From contig NZ_CAMPOV010000001.1 in NCBI RefSeq assembly GCF_946892675.1, positions 1,214,033-1,278,032 on the forward strand: DNA of 64,000 bases, in the 5' to 3' direction. The notes below the pieces were generated by a model, which saw only the letters and a list, made by a program, of their open reading frames with translations, was not told where the DNA came from and did no database searches. Source of the DNA: Arthrobacter sp. Marseille-P9274 (GTDB lineage Bacteria; Actinomycetota; Actinomycetes; Actinomycetales; Micrococcaceae). The translations under genes were made by a program, and so were the position numbers. Shown piece after piece: positions 1-9,666 of this stretch. How positions within the stretch are numbered: the stretch's first letter is position 1; every line of letters begins with the position of its first letter.

Positions 1-1122
1 CTGCTGTCGATGAGGGGCTCCAGCCTCGGGGCCACCCTCCGGCTGGATCTGCCGGAGGCGGGCGACGACGTCCGGCTCGCCGCCTTCGCCGAAACCGCGG
101 TGTCCTATCTGCGTGCGGATGGGGACGCGGACGGTTCACTGGTGGTGCTCTACACGGATTCTCCGGAGGGGGCAGACCCGACGAATCCGACATCGTTCGC
201 GTACTGGCCGCTCGCGGTGTTCCTGGAGGACCTGCTCGGAGCCGCCGGCACGCCGGTGCGCGGCGCCTGGGTGGTCGGTCCGGACTCGTTCCGCTGCGTC
301 CAATGCCGGACGTCGCCATGCTGTCCGCCGCAGGGACATCCCAAGGAGCGGATCACAGAGAGCCATGTGAACCTTGAGCTGATGCTGCTCGGCAGCAGCG
401 TCGCCGCGACTGCCGGAGAGGCGGCCGTCCTGGTCCGCTCGGGTAGCCTTCCGGACGCCGCGCCCGCGATCCGTTCCCGGGCGCGGGACCTCGCAGCAGG
501 CTTCGACGGCCAGTGGGAAGCCGGCGGCGTATTCATGCGGCTGCTGGGAAGCTGGGACGAGGCGATCAGTAGCGGCGACGCCGAACCCGGGGTACTGGCC
601 GTGCTCCTCGCCAGCCTCGAGTCGCACCACGTGCGGGACGCCGTCCTGGTCCTGGCCTGCCTCGATCCGGCGGCCGCCTATTACGGTGCGGCCGCCCACG
701 GACGGGTGGATCCTCTGCGGCCGGTTCCCCCCGAGCTGGCGGCAGCGCTGCCGTTCGAAGGGTACCTTCCCGGCCGCAGCGGTCCGGAACCCGGGGCCGA
801 CCTCTTCACGGACATCCTCCTGGGCAGCTACGAGCCGCCGGTCGACCGGGAGCGAATTGCACGGGCATCGGAACTGCTGGCCCTGCTGCACCGGATGGCG
901 GAAGGAGCCGCCAAACCGGCCGCCGGAACGATGCTCGCGTGGCTGGAATGGGCCCAGGGCCGCAGCTCGCTGGCCCACGAACACCTGCGCACCGTGCTTG
1001 CGGAGTCGCCCGACTACCGGTTGGCAGGACTCCTGGAAAGCTATTTCGGGCTGGGCACCCTGCCGGCCTGGTTGCGCAGGCCTCCCGGGGCGGCAGGACA
1101 GAGCCCGTCGGCGGCGGCCTGA
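1..1122 (+). CDS. DUF4192 domain-containing protein (5'-partial)
   Basis: The frame is open from base 1, so the start codon lies outside the window; the visible part is 373 codons. The stretch SMRGSSLGATLRLDLP at the start matches the early conserved segment of the DUF4192 family, where it normally follows a segment about 20-30 residues from the start, so little is missing. DUF4192 proteins are about 350-400 residues, common in actinobacteria, and of unknown biochemical role. A cluster of cysteines (CVQCRTSPCC, near residues 97-106) is visible and could bind metal, but this is only an impression. The C-terminal half is helical and alanine-rich. The next gene is sigA on the same strand after about 265 bp, so the two are probably transcribed separately. 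Confidence 0.75.
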   Translation: MLSMRGSSLGATLRLDLPEAGDDVRLAAFAETAVSYLRADGDADGSLVVLYTDSPEGADPTNPTSFAYWPLAVFLEDLLGAAGTPVRGAWVVGPDSFRCVQCRTSPCCPPQGHPKERITESHVNLELMLLGSSVAATAGEAAVLVRSGSLPDAAPAIRSRARDLAAGFDGQWEAGGVFMRLLGSWDEAISSGDAEPGVLAVLLASLESHHVRDAVLVLACLDPAAAYYGAAAHGRVDPLRPVPPELAAALPFEGYLPGRSGPEPGADLFTDILLGSYEPPVDRERIARASELLALLHRMAEGAAKPAAGTMLAWLEWAQGRSSLAHEHLRTVLAESPDYRLAGLLESYFGLGTLPAWLRRPPGAAGQSPSAAA

Positions 1123-1248
1123 CCTCCATGCGCCGGCCCCGGCAGCCGAAGGGACGACCGGCGCAGCGTTCACTTCCCTGGCCAAGTCGTGAGACAATGG
1201 GAGCCAAGACCCGGTCGGGTCCGTGTTTCAAATGTATTCGCCGTAACG

Positions 1249-1275
1249 GGGAATAGGGCTGAGATGGTGAGTGTT
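1249..1275 (+). promoter_or_regulatory. SigR/SigH-type promoter upstream of sigA
   Basis: GGGAATA at 1249-1255 is followed by GTT at 1273-1275, with 18 bases between GGAAT and GTT. This matches the GGGAAT-N18-GTT consensus of actinobacterial SigR (Streptomyces) or SigH (mycobacteria, corynebacteria). The element would start transcripts about 105 bases before the sigA GTG. A separate TTGACA at 1326-1331 may be the -35 of a housekeeping promoter, although no convincing -10 lies at the right distance. Confidence 0.5.
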
Positions 1276-1388
1276 TCCGAAGGGAGACCCTGCACCGTGG
1301 CCTGCGTTTGGAAATCACCACGGACTTGACAGGGTCATAGTGGTGTTACCCGCAGGTAGCACTGCAGACCGGATATGAAAGGTTCTCT

Positions 1389-2675
<1,287 letters not shown>

Positions 2676-2690
2676 GGCCGGACAGGCATT

Positions 2691-2741
2691 AAACGACGGC
2701 GCCGGCCTCCTTCGCGAAAGGAGGCCGGCGCCGTCGTTTTT
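2691..2741 (+). terminator. Rho-independent terminator of sigA
   Basis: A 22-bp inverted repeat (2691-2712 with 2718-2739) has a 5-base loop and a GC-rich centre. It ends in a run of five T. It lies 16 bases after the sigA stop and is convergent with the DUF7455 gene, so the AAA/TTT-flanked stem may stop transcription from both sides. Confidence 0.9.
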
Positions 2742-2798
2742 GGTCCGTTGTTATTGACCAGAGGCAACCGCGGCTGAGCCGGGCTGCTCACACCGTGC

Positions 2799-3026
2799 TT
2801 ACTGGGTTTCCTCCGCCATCTCGGCGTTGGTGTTCAGCCGGCCGGTCTCATCCTGCCATTCGGCCGCGATGGGGCGAAGCTGCGGTTCATGCTGACGGGC
2901 GTGGTGTCCGCAGAAAAGCAATTCCCCTCCGGAGGACTCCAACACAACACGGACGTAGGCCTGGGCGCCGCAGCGGTCACAGCGGTCCATTGCGGTCAGT
3001 TCTCGGGTGGCTACTGCTGTTGTCAT
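2799..3026 (-). CDS. DUF7455 small zinc-ribbon-like protein
   Basis: A 75-residue protein. An early CDRC pair (MDRCDRCGAQA) and a later CGHH cluster (LLFCGHHARQHE) look like a two-part zinc-binding fold. This matches DUF7455, a small actinobacterial family usually found beside the primary sigma factor gene. Function is unknown. The ATG is preceded by an excellent ribosome-binding site (AAGGAGGT, four bases before the start). It is convergent with sigA and divergent from parE across about 270 bp. I infer metal binding from cysteine spacing only. Confidence 0.8.
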   Translation of the reverse strand: MTTAVATRELTAMDRCDRCGAQAYVRVVLESSGGELLFCGHHARQHEPQLRPIAAEWQDETGRLNTNAEMAEETQ

Positions 3027-3295
3027 GATGACCTCCTTACAAGTGCGTACCTACATACAACCACTTGGCGGCCCGTTTTCTTCGTCTCTACCATCAACTT
3101 TCGCTGACCGCGTATCACCGGGGCGTTACCCGGCAGCCGCTGTGACCATCGCCGCCACGCGCCCGGCGGTGCGTTGTGCGGGTCCGGGCCCCGAGGGGGA
3201 CTAGCCTAGAGGGGGTGCCCGACGGCCGGGCGCCGAGACTGCGGGGCGGCGTGCCTGTCCCGGTTCCACCTGCATGGCCTAGGAGTATTGGTTAA

Positions 3296-5407
3296 GTGAC
3301 CCCACCGAGCACCGACTACACCGCGCGGCATCTGTCCGTCCTGGAAGGATTGGAGGCGGTCCGCAAGCGTCCGGGCATGTACATCGGTTCCACGGACTCC
3401 CGCGGGCTGATGCACTGCCTCTGGGAGATCATCGATAACTCCGTCGATGAGGCGCTGGCCGGGTTCGGGCAGAACATCACCGTGATCCTGCATGCCGACG
3501 GTTCGGTGGAGGTCCATGACGACGGCCGCGGCGTCCCGGTGGACGTGGAGCCGCGGACCGGCCTGACCGGCGTCGAGGTGGTCTTCACCAAACTCCACGC
3601 CGGCGGCAAGTTCGGCGGCGGTTCCTACACCGCCTCAGGCGGGCTGCACGGCGTCGGCGCCAGCGTGGTCAACGCGCTGTCCTCGCGGCTGGACGTCCAG
3701 GTGGACCGCGGCGGCAAGACCTACCAGATGTCGTTCCGGCGGGGAGAGCCGGGGCACTTCATCGATACCGGGCGGACGCCGAGTCCCGAGGCGAAATTCG
3801 AGCCGTTCCTGGAGAGCTCCTCGCTGGACATCGTGGGTAAGGCCAAGCGAGGCGTGACGGGTACGCGCATCCGGTACTGGGCGGACCACCAGATCTTCAC
3901 CCCGGACGCCAAGTTCTCCTACGAGGAACTGCAGTCCCGGGTGCGGCAGACGTCGTTCCTGGTCCCCGGCCTGCGGGTGACGCTTCGGGACGAGCGCCGG
4001 CAGCCGGGAACGCCGGGGGAGAACGGTCCGGTGGAGGAGGTTTTCCAGCACGACGGCGGCATCGCGGAGTTCGTGGAGTACCTCGCCAACGACAGCGGGG
4101 TCACCGACGTATGGCGGATCCACGGCGCCGGCTCCTTCAAGGAGACGGTTCCGGTGCTCGACGAGCGTGGCCACAGCAAGATCGCCGAGGTGGAGCGCAA
4201 GTGCGAGGTGGACGTGGCCCTGCGCTGGGGCGTCGGCTACGACACGTCGGTGCGAAGCTTCGTGAACATCATCGCTACACCCAAGGGCGGTACGCACCAG
4301 GCCGGGTTCGAACAGGCCCTGCTGAAGACCTTCCGCAAGGTGATCGAGGCCAACGCACGCAAGCTGAAGGCCGGCAACGACAAGGTCGAAAAGGACGATG
4401 TCTTCGCGGGCCTGACCGCCGTGCTCACCGTCCGGTTGGCCGAGCCGCAGTTCGAGGGCCAGACCAAGGAGGTCCTGGGCACCTCGGCTGTCCGCGCAAT
4501 CGTCTCCCGCGTGGTGGAGAAGGAGATCACCGCGAAGCTGAACTCCTCGGCGCGGGCCGACAAGGCGCAGTCCGCCCTCCTGCTGGAGAAGGTCGTCAGC
4601 GAGATGAAGTCCCGCGTCTCGGCCCGCATGCACAAGGAAACCCAGCGGCGCAAGAACGCGCTGGAGACCTCCACGATGCCGGCCAAGCTCCTGGACTGCC
4701 GCACTACCGCGGTGGACCGCTCCGAACTGTTCATCGTCGAGGGCGACAGCGCCCTGGGCACCGCCCGGCTGGCCCGTTCCTCAGACCATCAGGCCCTGCT
4801 GCCCATCCGAGGCAAGATTTTGAACGTCCAGAAGGCCTCGATCGGGGACATGCTCAACAATGCCGAATGCGCGGCGCTGATCCAGGTGGTCGGCGCCGGC
4901 TCCGGCCGGAGCTTCCAGCTGGAGGCGGCACGCTACGGCAAGGTCATCCTGATGACCGACGCGGACGTCGACGGGGCGCACATCCGCACGCTGCTCCTGA
5001 CGCTGTTCTTCCGCTACATGCGGCCCCTGGTGGAAGCCGGGCGGGTCTACGCGGCCGTACCGCCGCTGCACCGGGTGGAGATCATCAATCCCGGGGCGAA
5101 GTCCAACGAAATCGTCTACACCTACTCGGAGCAGGAGCTGCACCAGCTGCTGGGCGGTCTCGAGGCCTCCGGCCGCAAGTACAAGGAGCCGATCCAGCGC
5201 TACAAGGGCCTGGGCGAGATGGACGCCGACCAGCTGGCGGAAACCACCATGGATCCGAGGCACCGGACGCTGCGGCGCGTGGGCATCGAGGACGCCGAGG
5301 CGGCCGAGCGGGCCTTCGACCTGCTCATGGGCTCGGACGTGGCTCCGCGCAAGGAGTTCATCATCGCCGGCGCGGCCGTGCTGGACCGGGAACAGATCGA
5401 CGCCTGA
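3296..5407 (+). CDS. parE: DNA topoisomerase IV subunit B (GyrB/ParE family)
   Basis: ATPase and Toprim subunit of a type IIA topoisomerase that decatenates chromosomes with ParC. The 703-residue protein opens with the GHKL ATPase region (RKRPGMYIGSTDSRGLMHCL, then the ATP-binding IIDNSVDEALAG). The Toprim signature EGDSALGTARLARS begins near residue 482 and MTDADVDGAHIRTLLL near 553; the C-terminal RYKGLGEMDADQLAETTMDP closes the core. EGDSALGTA rather than EGDSAGGSA favours the ParE branch over gyrase. The GTG start is chosen because AGGAG lies at 3281-3285. The partner parC is about 9 kb away on the other strand. True gyrase genes are presumably elsewhere, near dnaA. Confidence 0.92.
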   Translation: MTPPSTDYTARHLSVLEGLEAVRKRPGMYIGSTDSRGLMHCLWEIIDNSVDEALAGFGQNITVILHADGSVEVHDDGRGVPVDVEPRTGLTGVEVVFTKLHAGGKFGGGSYTASGGLHGVGASVVNALSSRLDVQVDRGGKTYQMSFRRGEPGHFIDTGRTPSPEAKFEPFLESSSLDIVGKAKRGVTGTRIRYWADHQIFTPDAKFSYEELQSRVRQTSFLVPGLRVTLRDERRQPGTPGENGPVEEVFQHDGGIAEFVEYLANDSGVTDVWRIHGAGSFKETVPVLDERGHSKIAEVERKCEVDVALRWGVGYDTSVRSFVNIIATPKGGTHQAGFEQALLKTFRKVIEANARKLKAGNDKVEKDDVFAGLTAVLTVRLAEPQFEGQTKEVLGTSAVRAIVSRVVEKEITAKLNSSARADKAQSALLLEKVVSEMKSRVSARMHKETQRRKNALETSTMPAKLLDCRTTAVDRSELFIVEGDSALGTARLARSSDHQALLPIRGKILNVQKASIGDMLNNAECAALIQVVGAGSGRSFQLEAARYGKVILMTDADVDGAHIRTLLLTLFFRYMRPLVEAGRVYAAVPPLHRVEIINPGAKSNEIVYTYSEQELHQLLGGLEASGRKYKEPIQRYKGLGEMDADQLAETTMDPRHRTLRRVGIEDAEAAERAFDLLMGSDVAPRKEFIIAGAAVLDREQIDA

Positions 5408-5484
5408 CGGCGGTGCCGGACCGGGAACAGGCCGACGACTGCCTGCCGCCGCGGAACGCGTTGGGCGGTGCCTGAGTCGGCGCC

Positions 5485-6444
5485 CTAGCCGGCGAGCCCG
5501 GGGACGATCAGCAGCACTGTCGGCACCGCCAGCAGCAGGGCTGCGCCGGCCACGACGAGCGTCTGGGCCGCGCTGCCCAGAGGCGCCATCGGCGTGAGCA
5601 GCCGGCGGATCCGGTGGGCCGAGGTGAGGGCCTGGGCCTCTTCGGGGCTCAGCAGTTCACGCGCCGGAGCCCCGACGGCGCCGCCGCCGGGGCGTTCGCC
5701 GCCGGCGACCAGTGCGACCGCGCGGATGAGGGTCTGCCGGTCCGTGGTTTCCAGGGCCGCGTCATCGGCCAGCATCTCGATGAGTTCGTTGACGGCCCGC
5801 TGCGCGAGCTGCGAGGTGGGAAGCCAGGGCAGGGCGGCCCGCCAGGCCGCGAAGGCCCACAGCAGGAGATGGTGCCGCTGGTTCAGGTGTGCCCGCTCGT
5901 GCTGCAGCACGGATTGCAGTTCCGCCGGAGTCAGCAGTTCCATCAGGCCTTCCGAAAGCACGGTGACGGATCCACTGCCGCCGGGCAGGCAGTAGGCGAC
6001 CGGGGCGGGATGGTTGATGACCAGCGTCTTGGGGGAGTCCTTGGCCGGCGAGCTCAACAGGTTCAGCAGCATTCGGTGCCGGTGGCGCTGCTTGGCGATC
6101 CGGTAGTAGGTCAGCAGCAGCGTGAAGACGAGGTGGACGCCTAGCAGGAGGGCAGCGCTCAGGGCGAAGACGTGGATCAGGTCGAGTCCTGGGGCGGGTT
6201 CATAGCTGGCCAGTAGGGCGGTGAGTCCGCGCAGGCCAGCCAGCAGGTTGTCGCCGAGCGGTTCCAGCCCCCAGGTCAGCATCGCGCCGATCATGGAGAG
6301 GCCGCCGGCGAGCGCGATCGCCTGCCAGAGGATCAGCGCCGTCTTGGGCGCCCTCGCCGGCCAGCGGGCGCGCGAGAGCATGACCGGCACCGGCCAAGCC
6401 AGCATTACGGCCAGGGCGGCCAGCAGGTAGGAGGCCCAGAACAC
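5485..6444 (-). CDS. M56 family membrane metallopeptidase (BlaR1-like, no sensor domain)
   Basis: A 319-residue integral membrane zinc protease. Hydrophobic segments lie near residues 1-22, 36-58, 88-112 and 292-316. The HExxH zinc motif appears as HERAH at residues 182-186, and the later NELIEMLADDAA (220-230) supplies the third ligand. BlaR1/MecR1 carry a C-terminal penicillin-binding sensor after this domain; here the protein simply ends, so beta-lactam sensing is not supported. It is encoded 27 bp after the BlaI-type repressor gene, the usual pairing in which the protease leads to repressor inactivation. Because the divergent genes encode cytochrome bd oxidase, a respiratory or envelope signal is a reasonable inference. 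Confidence 0.85.
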   Translation of the reverse strand: MFWASYLLAALAVMLAWPVPVMLSRARWPARAPKTALILWQAIALAGGLSMIGAMLTWGLEPLGDNLLAGLRGLTALLASYEPAPGLDLIHVFALSAALLLGVHLVFTLLLTYYRIAKQRHRHRMLLNLLSSPAKDSPKTLVINHPAPVAYCLPGGSGSVTVLSEGLMELLTPAELQSVLQHERAHLNQRHHLLLWAFAAWRAALPWLPTSQLAQRAVNELIEMLADDAALETTDRQTLIRAVALVAGGERPGGGAVGAPARELLSPEEAQALTSAHRIRRLLTPMAPLGSAAQTLVVAGAALLLAVPTVLLIVPGLAG

Positions 6445-6471
6445 CTCGGTTTATGCGATCCGCACGGAGGC

Positions 6472-6858
6472 TTAGGCCGTCAGCATCTTCCGCAGGGCCT
6501 CGGCTTCCTGGGCCGAGACCGAACCGATGAAGGCGGCGAGCACGGCCTCGCGGTCCCGGGCGGAGCCGAGAACCTCGTGCATGAGCTCCACGGTGTGTGC
6601 CTCGCGGCTCGTCACTGCGCGGTAGCGGTGCGGCCGAATGTCCCGCTCACGCTGGACCAGGCTCTTCTTCTCCAGCCGGGACAGCACCGTGAGCACCGTC
6701 GTCACGGCGAGCTCCTTGCCGTCCCTCGTCGCGCTGCCGCTGTGGGCGAGCCGGTCGCGCAGCTCGTTCGCGGTCAGTGCATTCTCCCCCTGGGGCTGTC
6801 CGTTCTGCTCCCACAGCAGATCCATGACTGCCCGTTCCAGCTCTCCAAGAGTGGCCAT
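6472..6858 (-). CDS. BlaI/MecI/CopY family transcriptional repressor
   Basis: A 128-residue winged-helix repressor. The N-terminus MATLGELERAVMDLLWEQ is the family's first helix. The recognition region is TVLTVLSRLEKKSLVQRERD, followed by the wing (RPHRYRAVTSREAHT) and a C-terminal dimerisation segment. The ATG has GAAGGATG just upstream. It is the first gene of a two-gene operon with the M56 protease. It is divergent from cydA across 160 bp that hold two TTCTAC-N5-GTAGAA palindromes. BlaI proteins bind such dyads as dimers and are removed by proteolysis. Likely targets are its own operon and cydAB-cydDC. Confidence 0.9.
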   Translation of the reverse strand: MATLGELERAVMDLLWEQNGQPQGENALTANELRDRLAHSGSATRDGKELAVTTVLTVLSRLEKKSLVQRERDIRPHRYRAVTSREAHTVELMHEVLGSARDREAVLAAFIGSVSAQEAEALRKMLTA

Positions 6859-6934
6859 TTACATCCTTCATCCGCGCCCAAAAACAACCCCACACCGGCA
6901 GCCTGAGCGCTGCCCGTGTGGCTTCCCTATCCAA

Positions 6935-6963
6935 TTTACAGGCTTTGCCGGATTTGTTCTACA
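6935..6963 (+). promoter_or_regulatory. Predicted cydA promoter
   Basis: TTTACA (6935-6940), a 17-base spacer and TCTACA (6958-6963) form a plausible sigma-70 promoter pointing at cydA. The -10 lies entirely inside the left operator palindrome, so a bound dimer would block polymerase. The second operator would fall in the leader just after the start site. Confidence 0.5.
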
Positions 6964-6998
6964 CTGCGTAGAAGCAAGTTGTTCTACGTTCTGTAGAA
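6957..6998. promoter_or_regulatory. Tandem palindromic operators, probable BlaI-family sites
   Basis: Two perfect dyads, TTCTAC-N5-GTAGAA, occupy 6957-6973 and 6982-6998. Their centres are 25 bp apart, so both face roughly the same side of the helix. They resemble the TACA/TGTA-type dyads bound by BlaI and MecI. They lie between blaI and cydA and overlap the predicted cydA -10. Confidence 0.65.
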
Positions 6999-7018
6999 AT
7001 CACGTCGAAGGGGAGAAT

Positions 7019-8599
7019 GTGGAAGCCCTCGAAGTCGCCCGGTGGCAGTTCGGCATCACCACGGTTTATCACTTCCTGATGGTGCCGCTGACCATAGGCC
7101 TGGGCCTGACCGTGGCCGTCCTGCAGACGGCCTGGTACCGCACGGGCAAGGACCAGTACCTGCGGATGACCAAGTTCTGGGGCAAGCTGTTCCTGATTAA
7201 CTTCATCATGGGCGTGGCCACGGGCCTGGTGCAGGAATTCCAGTTCGGCATGGCCTGGAGCGAGTACAGCCGCTTCGTTGGTGACGTTTTCGGCGCTCCG
7301 CTGGCACTGGAGTCGCTGCTCGCATTCTTCGTCGAGTCGATCTTCCTGGGTCTGTGGATCTTCGGCTGGAAGCGCCTGCCCAAGGGGATGCACCTGCTGA
7401 GCATCTGGGCAGCCTCGCTGGCCACCATGGGTTCGGCCTACTTCATCCTGGCCGCGAACTCCTGGATGCAGCATCCGGTGGGCGTCGAGATGATCGACGG
7501 CCGGCCGGTCATGGTGGACATCTGGGCGGTGCTGACCAACAACACGCTCCTGGTCGCCTACCCGCACACCCTCTTCGGCGCCTTCTCCGTGGCCGGCGGC
7601 TTCCTGCTCGGCATCGCCTGGTACCACCTGTGGAAGCGCCGCCGGGACGGCACCGACACCGTCGGCGCCGACGGCAAGGTGATGGTGGGCAGCAACCCGG
7701 CCACCGGCCGCGACGCCACCGATCACAAGGTCTGGCTGACGTCGCTGCGGGTCGGCGCCGTCGTCGCCATGGTGTCCTTCGCAGGTGTCTCCCTGACCGG
7801 CGACCTGCAGGCCAAATTGATGTTCGACCAGCAGCCGATGAAGATGGCCGCCGCCGAGGCTGCCTGCCACGACGGCACCGGCTTCTCCGTCCTCTCCGTG
7901 GGCGACCTCGGCTCCAACGACTGCGACGACATGGTTGCGGTGGTAGAACTGCCCGGGCTGCTCTCCTTCCTGGCCAACGGCGACTTCACCACCGAAGTCC
8001 AAGGCATCAACACGCTGATCCCGGAGTACCAGGAACGCTTCGGCACGCACCTGCCCGACAACCCCGTCTACGGCGAGCGCGCCGGCACGGAGATCGACTA
8101 CGTCCCGGTCATGGAGGTCACCTACTGGGGCTTCCGGATCATGATCACCTTCGGCATGCTCGCGGCCGGCGCCGCGCTGGTGGCCCTCTGGATCGCCCGC
8201 AAGGGCACGGTTCCGGAGTCGAAATGGCTGATGCGACTGGCCGTGTTCGGCATCCTGGCGCCGTTCGGGGCGAACTCTGCCGGCTGGATCTTCACCGAGA
8301 TGGGCCGCCAGCCCTTCGTGGTGGCGCCTAACCCGGATCCCGACGGCATCGACAACGTCTTCATGTTCACCGCTGCCGCGGTCTCGCCGGGGGTGTCCCT
8401 CGCCGAACTGGTCTTCTCGCTCTGCGCCTTCGCGCTGGTCTACGGCGTGCTCCTGGTGGTGGAGGTCAAGCTGCTCTTCGCCTACTGCAAGGGCGGCGTG
8501 CCTTCGGCCATGCCCGAAGTGCTGGAGCACCCGGACGGCGGCGCCGGCAGCGGCGGCCAGGGAAAGGACGACGACGATGTCCTCGCCTTCGCGTACTGA
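7019..8599 (+). CDS. cydA: Cytochrome bd ubiquinol oxidase subunit I
   Basis: Haem-carrying subunit of the high-affinity quinol oxidase, 526 residues, in the cytoplasmic membrane. The start VARWQFGITTVYHFLMVPLT holds the conserved N-terminal histidine that ligates haem b595. GRQPF in TEMGRQPFVV is the family's GRQPW-type motif near the haem b558 methionine ligand. The Q loop is short, as in other actinobacteria. About nine hydrophobic helices are visible. The start is GTG 7019, preceded by AAGGGGAG; an ATG at 7017 is out of frame. It is the first gene of cydA-cydB-cydDC and probably repressed through the upstream BlaI-type operators. Confidence 0.96.
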   Translation: MEALEVARWQFGITTVYHFLMVPLTIGLGLTVAVLQTAWYRTGKDQYLRMTKFWGKLFLINFIMGVATGLVQEFQFGMAWSEYSRFVGDVFGAPLALESLLAFFVESIFLGLWIFGWKRLPKGMHLLSIWAASLATMGSAYFILAANSWMQHPVGVEMIDGRPVMVDIWAVLTNNTLLVAYPHTLFGAFSVAGGFLLGIAWYHLWKRRRDGTDTVGADGKVMVGSNPATGRDATDHKVWLTSLRVGAVVAMVSFAGVSLTGDLQAKLMFDQQPMKMAAAEAACHDGTGFSVLSVGDLGSNDCDDMVAVVELPGLLSFLANGDFTTEVQGINTLIPEYQERFGTHLPDNPVYGERAGTEIDYVPVMEVTYWGFRIMITFGMLAAGAALVALWIARKGTVPESKWLMRLAVFGILAPFGANSAGWIFTEMGRQPFVVAPNPDPDGIDNVFMFTAAAVSPGVSLAELVFSLCAFALVYGVLLVVEVKLLFAYCKGGVPSAMPEVLEHPDGGAGSGGQGKDDDDVLAFAY

Positions 8600-8646
8600 T
8601 TCCGCCGGCCGCAACATGCGCAACCTGACCATCTTGGAGAGCTGAC

Positions 8647-9666
8647 ATGGATTTCCTGCCCACTCTGTGGTTCATCATCATCGCCTTCTTCTGGACCGGC
8701 TACCTGTTCCTGGAAGGCTTCGACCTGGGCGTCGGCATGCTGATGCGCGGCTTCGCCCGGAACAACACGGACCGCCGGGTGCTGCTCAACACCGTCGGCC
8801 CGGTCTGGGACGGCAACGAGGTGTGGCTGATCACCGCCGGCGCCGCCACCTTCGCCGCGTTCCCGCACTGGTATGCCTCGCTCTTCGCCGGCCTCTACCT
8901 TCCGCTGGTGCTGGTACTGCTTGCCCTGATCTTCCGGGCCGTGGCGATCGAATACCGCGGCAAGCACGACTCCCCGCGCTGGCGGGCCACCTGGGACTGG
9001 GCCATCGCGCTCGGCTCCTTCGTGGCGGCCTTCGGCGTGGGCGCCATGCTGGCGCTGACCACCACCGGCCTGCCACTGGACGCCAACGGCGACCGCGTGG
9101 GCGGCCCGTTCGCCTGGTTCAACGGCTACGCGGTGCTCGGCGGGCTGGCGGTCGTGCTGTTCTGCCTGGTCCACGCCGCCGCGTTCCTGGTCCTGAAGAC
9201 CGACGGCGACATCCGGGTGCGGGCGCGCAGGCTGCTGCTGCGCTGGCTACCGGTGGCTCTGCTGCCGATGGCGCTGTGGGCGATCCTCGTGGTGCTGGCC
9301 GGCGGGAAGCCCGTGACCTGGGTGACCTTGGCCATGGCCGTGTTCGGCGCCGTCGCGGCGTGGCTGCTGGCCCGGCGGGAGCGGGACGGCCTGAGCTTCG
9401 CCGGACTCGGGATCTTCCTGGTGGCCGGGACCACCACGATCTTCACCGCCGTGTTCCCCAACGTGCTGCCCTCGAGCCTCGATCCGGCGTTCTCGCTGAC
9501 GGTGGAGAACGCGTCCTCGTCCGACTACACGCTGGGCGTGATGAGCGTGATCGGCGCGTTCGGCATTCCCGCCGTGCTGGTCTACCAGGGCTACACGTAC
9601 TGGGTGTTCCGCAAGCGCGTCAGCGCGGAGTCCATCCCCGCCGCCCACGCCGTCGTCCCGCAGTGA
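8647..9666 (+). CDS. cydB: Cytochrome bd ubiquinol oxidase subunit II
   Basis: Second structural subunit of cytochrome bd oxidase, 339 residues, strongly hydrophobic with about eight or nine transmembrane helices. The start MDFLPTLWFIIIAFFWTGYLFLEGFDLGVG is diagnostic (the EGFDLGVGML element is conserved in CydB), as is GPVWDGNEVWLITAGAA. GGAGAG lies just before the ATG. It follows cydA after 47 bp. Its TGA overlaps the GTG of cydDC by four bases, implying translational coupling of the oxidase to the exporter needed for its assembly. Confidence 0.96.
   Translation: MDFLPTLWFIIIAFFWTGYLFLEGFDLGVGMLMRGFARNNTDRRVLLNTVGPVWDGNEVWLITAGAATFAAFPHWYASLFAGLYLPLVLVLLALIFRAVAIEYRGKHDSPRWRATWDWAIALGSFVAAFGVGAMLALTTTGLPLDANGDRVGGPFAWFNGYAVLGGLAVVLFCLVHAAAFLVLKTDGDIRVRARRLLLRWLPVALLPMALWAILVVLAGGKPVTWVTLAMAVFGAVAAWLLARRERDGLSFAGLGIFLVAGTTTIFTAVFPNVLPSSLDPAFSLTVENASSSDYTLGVMSVIGAFGIPAVLVYQGYTYWVFRKRVSAESIPAAHAVVPQ

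Noticed and set aside
3296-5407. Calling this gene gyrB
   Set aside because: The Toprim stretch EGDSALGTA and the context beside sigA fit the ParE branch; gyrB normally lies near dnaA, dnaN and recF, none of which is here.
5485-6858. Beta-lactam resistance module (BlaR1-BlaI)
   Set aside because: The M56 protein ends after the protease domain and lacks the penicillin-binding sensor; no beta-lactamase gene is nearby, and the adjacent target is cytochrome bd oxidase.
7017-7019. ATG at 7017 as cydA start
   Set aside because: It is in the wrong frame; GTG 7019 is in frame with the conserved N-terminus and correctly spaced from AAGGGGAG.
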